A DNA stretch of 6,186 nt from Rhodobiaceae bacterium. Its GTDB lineage: Bacteria > Pseudomonadota > Alphaproteobacteria > Micropepsales > Micropepsaceae. How positions within the stretch are numbered: position 1 is the stretch's first letter; each line of letters begins with the position of its first letter. Location of the stretch: NCBI GenBank assembly GCA_009885515.1, contig VFKO01000076.1, forward strand, positions 1 through 6,186. Reading direction: 5' to 3'. Below the pieces are notes generated by a model. That model searched no databases, was not told the origin of the DNA, and saw nothing but the letters and a program-made list of their open reading frames with translations. Position numbers and translations under genes: made by a program. Below, in pieces: positions 1 through 6,186 of the stretch.

Positions 1-11
1 GCTTTACGTTG

Positions 12-857
12 CTATTCGGCGCCAGAATTCTGGCTTATTGGTGACGGAGAAGAGATACCGCCACCAGATTCAAAATCTGGCAGGTCCGTTGACGGGGCCC
101 CGTTGCGAATAGCGTCAGCCCGAGACTGACGATAAAGGCTACGGATTGACGCGTAATAGTCAACGGATGCGCGCTCAATTTCGTCGAGTGTATCTATGTT
201 GCGCGCGCGAAGGTCGATGACGTTAAGGACTGTGCGGCCCAGCGGAACGTACTCAAGTTCGTCGTCGCCCCAGTTAACGTAGGTCAGCGGGTCCAAGCCG
301 CGATCAACCACAAAGCCCGAGAAGTCACGGACATTTGAAGGGCCCATAACCAGGAAATAGAAGTACGGGCCTTCGCCTGCGCCCCAGGTTCCCAGGGTTT
401 GGCCGAAATCTTCGTCGTGATAGGGCAGGTCAAATTCTTTGGCGACATCGATCAAACCGCCGATGCCAATTGTCGAGTTGATGCCGAAGCGCAGCAGAGT
501 CGTTCCGGCGCGGTCACCTTCACCTTGCAGAACGTCGTTGGCAAAAATGACGGGCGAATTTAGATTGTTCATGAAGTTGCGCACACCATCCTGCGCGAAA
601 TCTGGCACGACAGCGCGGTAGACGACCGCGACAGGGCGCAGCAGCACTTCATCCAACACCTGATTGACGTCGAACATGATGCGGTTGCCGCCTTCAAACG
701 GGTCGTTCGCATCTTGCGTCTGGATGTCCTGCGTCGTGACAACCGGCGCCACTTTTGGCGCGTCAGAACCCGCCGGTTCTTCGGCGATCGCAATGGTTGG
801 AACGAGCAGCACAGCAGACGTCGCCATGGCCCAAAGCAGTGTTTTATTGGCGCTCAT
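12..857 (-). CDS. mlaA: MlaA/VacJ family outer-membrane lipid asymmetry protein, non-lipoprotein form
   Basis: MlaA is the outer-membrane component of the Mla retrograde phospholipid pathway. In E. coli it sits with a porin trimer and removes mislaid phospholipids from the outer leaflet, passing them to MlaC and the inner-membrane MlaFEDB complex. The 281-residue product shows the family hallmarks in order: NDPFEGGNR at 51-59, an RNFMNNLNSPV stretch at 93-103, RFGINSTIGIGGLID at 123-137, FGQTLGTWGAGEGPYF at 151-166, MGPSNVRD at 171-178, and a C-terminal DYYASIRSLYRQSR helix at 233-246. The N-terminus is a Sec signal (hydrophobic residues 7-24) with a probable AIA|EE signal peptidase I site after residue 25. 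There is no lipobox and no cysteine in the whole protein, unlike the E. coli lipoprotein. An in-frame TAG at 878-876 excludes an upstream start. AAGGG (872-868) lies 10 bases before the ATG. The tail after residue 253 is polar and probably disordered. Genes downstream (mlaC would be usual) lie outside the window. Family assignment is firm; the transport role is inferred from homology. Confidence 0.93.
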   Translation of the reverse strand: MSANKTLLWAMATSAVLLVPTIAIAEEPAGSDAPKVAPVVTTQDIQTQDANDPFEGGNRIMFDVNQVLDEVLLRPVAVVYRAVVPDFAQDGVRNFMNNLNSPVIFANDVLQGEGDRAGTTLLRFGINSTIGIGGLIDVAKEFDLPYHDEDFGQTLGTWGAGEGPYFYFLVMGPSNVRDFSGFVVDRGLDPLTYVNWGDDELEYVPLGRTVLNVIDLRARNIDTLDEIERASVDYYASIRSLYRQSRADAIRNGAPSTDLPDFESGGGISSPSPISQNSGAE

Positions 858-1048
858 TGCGCTGCGACCCTTGTTCTAGACACCCAGGCCGCAGCAGCCA
901 TGCCAATTAGACATGTGTTGCTTTGACCCCCACCAAGACCAAAACCCCGTACCGACTATCTTTCGGTTTCCAGAGGCTTTCTGAGTTTTTCTTATACGTC
1001 ACATTATGATGCCTGCCTAAGGGTTACCATCCCGTGTTAGTCCGAAAA

Positions 1049-1081
1049 CTATTTGCTGTTGCTTGCATGTCGCGCAAATAG
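1049..1081. repeat. Inverted repeat, 8-base perfect arms with 17-base spacer
   Basis: CTATTTGC (1049-1056) is the exact reverse complement of GCAAATAG (1074-1081). The spacer carries two further TTGC words (1059-1062 and 1063-1066), so TTGC occurs three times in 14 bases. It lies about 34 bases upstream of the 22-base palindrome and unrelated to it in sequence. It could be a second regulator site or an upstream promoter element. As an RNA hairpin it would be weak because of the long loop, and there is no following T run, so a terminator is unlikely. Function is unknown. Confidence 0.4.
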
Positions 1082-1114
1082 CAGGTTACTCAACCACAAG
1101 TTATAGTAGCTCTT

Positions 1115-1136
1115 CATATAAAGATATGTTTATATG
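1115..1136. promoter_or_regulatory. Putative operator for the ArsR-type regulator (22-base palindrome)
   Basis: CATATAAA (1115-1122) and TTTATATG (1129-1136) are perfect reverse complements. The central ATAT (1124-1127) is also self-complementary, so only the G1123/G1128 pair breaks symmetry (20 of 22 positions symmetric). The size and AT-rich dyad fit a dimeric winged-helix ArsR-family repressor. The site ends 16 bases before the regulator's ATG, so bound protein would block transcription initiation or early elongation, suggesting autorepression of the whole operon. It resembles what I remember of sites for SahR-type methionine-cycle regulators; that comparison is from memory. I saw no second copy in the window. 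Operator function and the cognate regulator are inferred. Confidence 0.72.
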
Positions 1137-1152
1137 ATGCGTTGGAGGCCAA

Positions 1153-2136
1153 ATGGCAAGCTTGGATGGCGTTTTAGCTGGGTTGAAAGCAGTAGCTGAG
1201 GTGACTCGGTTGCGGCTGCTGGCGCTATTTACCAAAGCTGAACTGACTGTGACCGAAGTCACACAAATCCTGCGTCAAAGTCAGCCGCGCATCAGCCGCC
1301 ATCTCAAATTGTTGTGTGATGCGGGTTTGATCGAGCGGGCGAAGGAGGGGAGTTGGGTTTTTTACCGGTTGGTCGAAGAAGGCGAGGGGCGGCTGCTGGT
1401 ACAAAAACTGAGTGAAATCTTGCCCTGGAGCGATGCCGCTTTGTGCCGCGACCTTGAAAGGCTGGACGCCGTGCGGAGGCAACGTCATGCGGAAGCGCAA
1501 GACTATTTCGCGGCCAACGCTGCGGAATGGGACCGCCTGCGGGCGCTGCATGTGGCCGAAGAGCAGGTCGAGAATGTTGTGCTCGACTTGGCCGGTGCGG
1601 GGCCGGTTGCCTCATATCTGGATCTAGGGACAGGCACCGGGCGCATTCTTGAACTTGTTTCGCCGCGCGCGTCGCGGGCGGTGGGTGTTGACGTCAATAG
1701 CGAGATGCTGGGGTTGGCGCGTGCCCGGGTTGAGCGGGCGGCTTTACCGAATGTACAGGTGCGGCGGGCCGATTTGTTTCATCTGCCGTATGCGGACGAT
1801 AGTTTCGATTTGATCACAGTTCATCAGGTGCTGCATTATCTTGAGGATCCGCCGGCCGCGGTCATTGAGGCTGCGCGCGTGCTCAAACCAAACGGCAAAC
1901 TTGTTATTGCCGATTTTGCGCCACACGGACTTGAGTTTTTGCGCGTCGATCACCGGCACCGGCGGCTTGGCTTTGGCGACAAGGAAGTTGCGCATTGGTG
2001 CAAGGCGGCTGGGCTTTCGCTTGCGGCAACCCGGGTGTTGCCTTGTGAAACCCAGTCGGGCTTGACGGTCGTTGTGTGGCTTGCCGTACCTGCCGCCGTT
2101 CCCCATCGACGTTCAAAACCCGCGGAGGCCGCCTGA
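1153..2136 (+). CDS. ArsR-family regulator fused to SAM-dependent methyltransferase domain (SahR-like)
   Basis: The 327-residue protein has two parts. Residues 5-90 form an ArsR/SmtB winged helix, with recognition helix SQPRISRHLKLLCDAGLI (43-60) and a wing around 61-73 (ERAKEGSWVFYRL). A linker at 91-130 leads to a class I methyltransferase fold: glycine-rich motif I DLGTGTGR (157-164), the acidic residue after strand 2 in VGVDVNSEM (D180), ADLFHLPYADDSFD (206-219), and a VLKPNGKLVIADF strand (243-255). All expected SAM/SAH contact motifs look intact. The ELCVCDL metal site of arsenic sensors is absent; the four cysteines (55, 98, 283, 298) are scattered. GGAGG at 1144-1148 supports the start. 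It is first in an operon with metF and metH and follows a 22-base palindrome, so it most likely senses SAM or SAH and represses its own operon, as reported for SahR-type regulators. Whether it catalyses methylation is unknown. Domain calls are firm; effector and regulon are inferred. Confidence 0.88.
   Translation: MASLDGVLAGLKAVAEVTRLRLLALFTKAELTVTEVTQILRQSQPRISRHLKLLCDAGLIERAKEGSWVFYRLVEEGEGRLLVQKLSEILPWSDAALCRDLERLDAVRRQRHAEAQDYFAANAAEWDRLRALHVAEEQVENVVLDLAGAGPVASYLDLGTGTGRILELVSPRASRAVGVDVNSEMLGLARARVERAALPNVQVRRADLFHLPYADDSFDLITVHQVLHYLEDPPAAVIEAARVLKPNGKLVIADFAPHGLEFLRVDHRHRRLGFGDKEVAHWCKAAGLSLAATRVLPCETQSGLTVVVWLAVPAAVPHRRSKPAEAA
2124..2128 (+). promoter_or_regulatory. Ribosome binding site fixing the metF start
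   Basis: GGAGG lies inside the end of the regulator gene, 7 bases before the ATG at 2136. It favours that start over an in-frame upstream ATG at 2076. That upstream ATG would add 20 residues (ACRTCRRSPST...) with no resemblance to the MetF N-terminus, read from the out-of-frame tail of the regulator gene. Confidence 0.8.
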
Positions 2137-2996
2137 TGGCTCTAAGCGTTTCATTTGAGTTTTTTCCACCCCGGACCGATGCAATGGAAGCGCAGCTGTG
2201 GCGCTCGATTGAGCGCCTGGCGCCGCTCAATCCTGCGTTCGTGTCGGTGACATATGGCGCGGGCGGTTCAACGCGAGAGCGCACGCACGCGACGATCAAA
2301 CGTATGCGAACGGAAACACAGCTTAAACCAGCCGCGCATTTGACGTGTGTGGGTTCGACCGCCCAGGAGCTTGAGGCCGTCGTGCGTGATTATCTGGACA
2401 CCGGGGTGCGCCACATTGTGGCTTTGCGCGGCGACATGCCGGAACCAGGTCCCTATGCGCAAGTCGACGGCGGCTATGCGTCTACACCTGACATGATCAA
2501 AGGTATCAGGTCGATCTGGCCCTTCGAGATCAGTGTCTCGGCCTATCCGGAGAAGCATCCGGAGTCGCCGTCCATCGAGCACGACTATGCGCTGCTGAAG
2601 GCAAAAATCGACGCCGGTGCGACGCGGGCGATCACGCAGTTCGTCTTCGATACGGATGTGGTGCTGCGATTTGCCGACCGGGCGTACCGCGAAGGCATTC
2701 GCGTTCCCATCGTGCCCGGCATCATGCCGCCGACGAACTTCAAGGGCGTGGTGCGGATGGCCCATCGCAGTGGGGCGACCGTGCCATTGTGGCTTGTGCG
2801 CAAGTTTGAAGGTCTTGATGATGATCTTGAAACACGCAAGCTGATTGCAGCGACGGTTGTTGCCGAACAGGTTGAGAAGTTACGTCGTCACGGTTTTGAC
2901 TCTTTTCATTTTTACACCTTAAACCAAGCGGATCTGACCTACGCGATTTGCCATCTCTTGGGCGTGCGTCCTCAGACCCCAGCACAGGCCGCATGA
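2136..2996 (+). CDS. metF: 5,10-methylenetetrahydrofolate reductase
   Basis: MetF is a cytoplasmic FAD enzyme that reduces 5,10-methylenetetrahydrofolate to 5-methyltetrahydrofolate, the methyl donor for MetH. The 286-residue product is a complete TIM-barrel reductase. It shows SFEFFPPRT (6-14, with E8 matching catalytic Glu28 of E. coli), FVSVTYGAGGSTRERTHA, HLTCVGST, ALRGDMPEPG (D100 matching Asp120), AYPEKHPES, DAGATRAITQFVFD (Q168 matching Gln183) and PGIMPPTNFK. Compared with E. coli (296 residues) it lacks about 20 N-terminal residues before the first strand and has a 5-residue insertion between D100 and Q168. The ATG overlaps the regulator's TGA by one base (TGATG) and has its own GGAGG at 2124-2128. 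It overlaps metH by four bases. No frame break or missing key residue was seen. Expression is probably controlled through the operator at 1115-1136. Confidence 0.97.
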   Translation: MALSVSFEFFPPRTDAMEAQLWRSIERLAPLNPAFVSVTYGAGGSTRERTHATIKRMRTETQLKPAAHLTCVGSTAQELEAVVRDYLDTGVRHIVALRGDMPEPGPYAQVDGGYASTPDMIKGIRSIWPFEISVSAYPEKHPESPSIEHDYALLKAKIDAGATRAITQFVFDTDVVLRFADRAYREGIRVPIVPGIMPPTNFKGVVRMAHRSGATVPLWLVRKFEGLDDDLETRKLIAATVVAEQVEKLRRHGFDSFHFYTLNQADLTYAICHLLGVRPQTPAQAA

Positions 2997-5900
2997 ACCA
3001 GAACACTCAAATCAAGCGCTTTGCGGCGCTCGAAGCGGCAGCGCGTGAACGTATTTTGCTGCTCGACGGCGCCAAAGGCGCGATGATCCAGAATTTCGGA
3101 CTGACGGAGATGGACTATCGCGGGTCGCGGTTTGCCACTTCCACGCACGATCTGAAGGGAAATCACGATCTGCTTGCGATCACCAAGCCTGAGGTGCTGC
3201 GCGAGATTCATACGGCGTTCCTGGACGCGGGATCCGACATTATTCAAACCAACACGTTCAATGCACAGCGGATCAGCCAGGCCGATTACGGCTGCGAGCA
3301 CCTGGCCTATGAGATCAATGTCGAAGCGGCGCGGATTGCGCGCGCTTGTGCTGATCAAGCCTCATCGGCGGCGCGGCCGAGGTGGGTGGTGGGTTCGGTT
3401 GGTCCGACCAACAAAACGACTTCGCTGTCGCCGGATGTGAATGATCCGGGGTTCCGGGCGATTTCATTTGACGAACTGGCTTCGGCCTATTGTGAGCAGA
3501 TCGAGGGATTGATCGCAGGCGGTGTCGATGCCCTGATCATCGAGACGATTTTCGACACGCTGAACGCCAAGGCTGCGGCTTTTGCGGCCGAGACTGTGTT
3601 TGACAAGATCGGGTTGCGTTTGCCGCTATGGTTTTCCGGTACGATCACCGACAAGTCCGGGCGAACGCTGACTGGCCAAACGACCGAAGCGTTCTGGCAT
3701 TCGATCCGGCATGCAAAGCCTTTTGCGGTTGGCTTGAATTGCGCGCTGGGTGCAGCTGATCTGCGTCAGTATGTGGCCGATCTTTCGCGTGTGGCCGATA
3801 CATTTGTATCTACGCATCCAAACGCTGGTCTGCCCAACGCCTTCGGCGGTTATGACGATACGCCAGAGTACATGGCGCGGGTGCTGGGCGAATTTGCCGA
3901 ACATGGGTTGCTGAACATTGTTGGCGGCTGCTGCGGCGTGACGCCAGATCACATCAAGGCCATTGCCGAAGCGGTCGGGCCGCATGCACCGCGGCGGGTG
4001 ACAGAGGTTCCGCGCTTTATGCGGTTGTCGGGGCTTGAGCCGTTTGTACTGACGCCTGAAATCAATTTCGTCAATGTGGGCGAGCGCACGAATGTTACCG
4101 GTTCGGCAAAGTTTCGAAAATTGATCACCGAAGGCCAGTTTGAAGACGCGCTCGATGTAGCACTGGCCCAGGTCGAGAACGGCGCGCAGATCATCGACAT
4201 CAATATGGATGAGGGACTTCTCGATAGTGAGAAAGCCATGGTGCGGTTTCTCAATTTGATTGCCGCCGAGCCCGAGATTGCGCGGGTGCCGGTGATGATC
4301 GATTCGTCGAAATGGCAGGTGATCGAAGCGGGCCTTAAATGCGTGCAGGGCCGGCCCATTGTCAACTCGATCAGTATGAAAGAAGGCGAGGCCTCGTTCA
4401 TCGAGCATGCCATCAAGTGCAAGCGCTACGGCGCCGCGGTTGTGGTGATGGCGTTTGACGAGAAGGGCCAGGCCGACACGGCCGAGCGCAAGTTTGAAAT
4501 CTGCAAGCGTGCCTATGATATCCTGGTCGATCGGGTTGGGTTTGAACCGCAGGATATTATTTTCGATCCCAATATTTTTGCGGTCGCGACCGGGATCGAA
4601 GAGCATAACGATTATGGCAATGCCTTTATCCAGGCGACGCGGCGCATCCGGGCGGAGCTGCCGCACGCGCATGTGTCGGGCGGGGTGTCGAATATCTCCT
4701 TCGCCTTTCGCGGCAACGACATGGTGCGCGAGGCGATGCATTCGGCCTTTCTCTATCACGCGATCCGCGCGGGGATGGACATGGGCATCGTCAATGCGGG
4801 TCAGCTGACTGTTTATGAGGACATCCCAGCCGAGTTGCGCGATGCGGTGGAAGACGTGCTGTTGAATCGCAGGGCCGATGCGACCGAGCGGTTACTGGCT
4901 GTTGCAGAAAAGTTCAAAGGCGGTGGGGCTGCCAAAGTCGAAGAGATCGAGGCTTGGCGGGACGGCAGTGTCGAGGAGCGGCTGAAGCATGCCTTGGTGC
5001 ACGGCAACGATGAGTTTATCGTGGCCGACACTGAGGAGATGCGGCTTGCGGCCAAGCGGCCGCTCGACGTCATCGAAGGGCCGCTGATGGCCGGCATGAA
5101 TGTCGTCGGCGATCTGTTCGGTGCCGGGAAAATGTTCCTGCCGCAGGTTGTGAAATCGGCGCGCGTTATGAAAAAAGCGGTTGGGCACTTGATTCCCTTT
5201 ATGGAAACCGAGCGCTTGGCTTCGGGGCAGCAACGCCAGATTGCCGGCAAGATCGTCATGGCGACCGTGAAGGGCGACGTGCACGATATCGGCAAAAACA
5301 TCGTGGGCGTTGTGCTTCAGTGCAACAATTATGAGGTGGTTGATCTTGGGGTGATGGTGTCGTCGGCGCGGATTATCGAGGCGGCGCGGGCGGAGAACGC
5401 CGACATGATCGGGCTGTCGGGTCTGATCACGCCGTCGCTGGATGAGATGTGCCATGTGGCGGCTGAACTTGAGCGCGAAGGCTTTGACATTCCGTTGCTG
5501 ATTGGCGGCGCGACGACGTCGAAGATTCATACCGCCGTGAAGATCGAGCCCAACTATAAACGCGGGGCCACGGTATATGTGACCGACGCGAGCCGCGCGG
5601 TCAGTGTGGCGTCCAGTTTGCGTTCGCCGGAACAGCGGGGCGCGTTTATCGAGGCGACGCGCAAGGAGTATGCGGGGATTGCTGAATCCTACGGGCGTGG
5701 CAAGTCGAGCGAGCGGCGGGTGACCTTGGAGGCTTCGAGGGCCAACAAGCTCAACGTGGACTGGGCGAAGTATATGGCACCCATTCCGCGTTTCCTGGGT
5801 GTTCGTGCGTTTGACAAAATCGACCTGCGGGCGGTCTCCAAGTACATTGACTGGACTCCGTTCTTTCGCACATGGGAGCTTGTTGGTCCCTATCCGTTGA

Positions 5901-6186
5901 TCCTCGATGACGACAAGTATGGACCGGTGGCGCGCAGTTTGTTCGCAGATGCGCAGAAGATGTTGAAGCGCATTGTTGACGAGCAATGGCTGACGGCGCG
6001 TGCTGTGGTGGGATTTTGGCCGGCAAATTCGGTGGGATCCGATGACATCGAGATTTACGCCGATGCTGGGCGACGCGAAGTTTCGGCGGTGTTTCACACG
6101 CTGCGCCAGCAGATGAAGCGTGACGACAGGCGGCCCAACCTGGCGCTGGCTGATTTCGTGGCGCCGAAAGAGACGGGCATTGCCGA
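2993..6186 (+). CDS. metH: Cobalamin-dependent methionine synthase (3' end cut by window)
   Basis: MetH transfers the methyl group of 5-methyltetrahydrofolate through cobalamin to homocysteine, giving methionine. I read the frame as open from ATG 2993 through 1064 codons to the edge. E. coli MetH has 1227 residues, so roughly 160 are missing. Domains in order: homocysteine-binding barrel (1 to about 345) with the zinc ligands C250 (GLNCALG) and C313-C314 (GGCCG); pterin-binding barrel (about 355-620) with NVGERTNVTGS (E364); four-helix cobalamin cap (about 655-745) with MFLPQVVKSARVMKKAV at 714-730; cobalamin domain with the D762-H764-S815 triad (GDVHDIGKN, LSGLITPS) matching E. coli Asp757-His759-Ser810, then LLIGGATTS; and the start of the reactivation domain (RANKL near 917-921, IDWTPFF with D953, probably E. 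coli Asp946). The SAM-binding part further on is outside the window. The start overlaps the metF stop (ATGA) without a strong Shine-Dalgarno sequence, suggesting translational coupling. Confidence 0.97.
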   Translation, partial: MNQNTQIKRFAALEAAARERILLLDGAKGAMIQNFGLTEMDYRGSRFATSTHDLKGNHDLLAITKPEVLREIHTAFLDAGSDIIQTNTFNAQRISQADYGCEHLAYEINVEAARIARACADQASSAARPRWVVGSVGPTNKTTSLSPDVNDPGFRAISFDELASAYCEQIEGLIAGGVDALIIETIFDTLNAKAAAFAAETVFDKIGLRLPLWFSGTITDKSGRTLTGQTTEAFWHSIRHAKPFAVGLNCALGAADLRQYVADLSRVADTFVSTHPNAGLPNAFGGYDDTPEYMARVLGEFAEHGLLNIVGGCCGVTPDHIKAIAEAVGPHAPRRVTEVPRFMRLSGLEPFVLTPEINFVNVGERTNVTGSAKFRKLITEGQFEDALDVALAQVENGAQIIDINMDEGLLDSEKAMVRFLNLIAAEPEIARVPVMIDSSKWQVIEAGLKCVQGRPIVNSISMKEGEASFIEHAIKCKRYGAAVVVMAFDEKGQADTAERKFEICKRAYDILVDRVGFEPQDIIFDPNIFAVATGIEEHNDYGNAFIQATRRIRAELPHAHVSGGVSNISFAFRGNDMVREAMHSAFLYHAIRAGMDMGIVNAGQLTVYEDIPAELRDAVEDVLLNRRADATERLLAVAEKFKGGGAAKVEEIEAWRDGSVEERLKHALVHGNDEFIVADTEEMRLAAKRPLDVIEGPLMAGMNVVGDLFGAGKMFLPQVVKSARVMKKAVGHLIPFMETERLASGQQRQIAGKIVMATVKGDVHDIGKNIVGVVLQCNNYEVVDLGVMVSSARIIEAARAENADMIGLSGLITPSLDEMCHVAAELEREGFDIPLLIGGATTSKIHTAVKIEPNYKRGATVYVTDASRAVSVASSLRSPEQRGAFIEATRKEYAGIAESYGRGKSSERRVTLEASRANKLNVDWAKYMAPIPRFLGVRAFDKIDLRAVSKYIDWTPFFRTWELVGPYPLILDDDKYGPVARSLFADAQKMLKRIVDEQWLTARAVVGFWPANSVGSDDIEIYADAGRREVSAVFHTLRQQMKRDDRRPNLALADFVAPKETGIA

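Larger units (their letters stand above)
858..1152. other. Divergent intergenic region between mlaA and the regulator-metF-metH operon
   Basis: This 295-base stretch separates two divergent genes and must carry both promoters. It is AT-richer than the flanking genes. I see no convincing small ORF with a ribosome site and no tRNA-like structure. I also found no cobalamin riboswitch and no SAM-II type riboswitch features. The right end holds the inverted repeat at 1049-1081 and the palindrome at 1115-1136. For the rightward operon, TATAGT at 1102-1107 could be a -10 element, but no good -35 lies 16-18 bases before it (TAGCAG at 1079-1084), so no promoter is called. No convincing sigma-70 promoter was found for mlaA on the minus strand either. 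Confidence 0.75.

Noticed and set aside
64..80. Perfect hairpin CCAGATT-CAA-AATCTGG near the 3' end of mlaA
   Set aside because: It lies within the coding sequence, has no T run after it on the mlaA strand, and encodes ordinary codons of the protein tail. It is probably chance, not a terminator.
951..967. Short inverted repeat ACCGA...TCGGT in the intergenic region
   Set aside because: The arms are only 5 bases with a 7-base loop and no T run, so it is expected by chance at this length.
2076..2135. Earlier in-frame start for metF at 2076
   Set aside because: The 20 extra residues do not resemble MetF. The ATG at 2136 has GGAGG at the right distance and begins directly at the conserved SFEFFPPR strand.
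1153..2136. Arsenic or metal resistance regulator
   Set aside because: The ArsR fold alone suggests it, but the metal-binding cysteine motif is missing and the neighbours are methionine-cycle genes, not arsenic genes.
2268..2765. Open frame of 165 codons on the minus strand
   Set aside because: It is fully antisense to metF, which carries all its catalytic motifs in the plus frame.
3626..4759. Long open frame (377 codons) on the minus strand
   Set aside because: It lies wholly antisense to the conserved metH homocysteine and pterin domains. The translation is rich in Arg and His with no recognisable family, as expected from the complement of a GC-rich gene.
4892..6097. Long open frame (401 codons) on the minus strand
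   Set aside because: It is antisense to the metH cap, cobalamin and reactivation domains. Composition is Arg/His-rich and no motif is recognisable, so it is a shadow of metH.

Overview
The window looks like chromosomal DNA from an alphaproteobacterium. The reasons are GC-rich coding sequence around a noticeably AT-rich intergenic region, an MlaA-type outer-membrane protein, and an ArsR/methyltransferase fusion placed directly ahead of metF and metH. That last arrangement is, from memory, typical of alphaproteobacteria. I cannot assign a genus.

Layout: (1) 12-857, minus strand: an MlaA (VacJ) family protein of 281 residues with a Sec signal peptide but no cysteine anywhere, so it cannot be a lipoprotein like the E. 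coli protein. (2) 858-1152: a 295-base divergent intergenic region. It holds an inverted repeat with 8-base arms (1049-1081) and a near-perfect 22-base palindrome (1115-1136) just upstream of the rightward operon. (3) 1153 to beyond the right edge, plus strand: a tightly packed three-gene methionine-cycle operon. The first gene encodes an ArsR-type winged-helix regulator fused to a class I SAM-dependent methyltransferase-like domain. It is followed by metF (5,10-methylenetetrahydrofolate reductase, 1-base overlap) and metH (cobalamin-dependent methionine synthase, 4-base overlap, cut off by the window edge after 1064 codons).

How the genes work together: MetF makes 5-methyltetrahydrofolate. 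MetH uses it, through methylcobalamin, to remethylate homocysteine to methionine, the precursor of SAM. The regulator pairs a DNA-binding domain with an intact-looking SAM/SAH pocket and sits first in the operon behind a palindromic operator. The simplest model is an autoregulated feedback circuit in which SAM or S-adenosylhomocysteine (SAH) level sets metF-metH transcription, as described for SahR-type ArsR regulators. The effector and the regulon are inferred.

The most interesting points are the fused regulator with its palindrome, and the cysteine-free MlaA. I found no mobile elements, CRISPR arrays, tRNA or rRNA genes, riboswitches or convincing terminators. I see no evidence of a wholly new multi-gene system.
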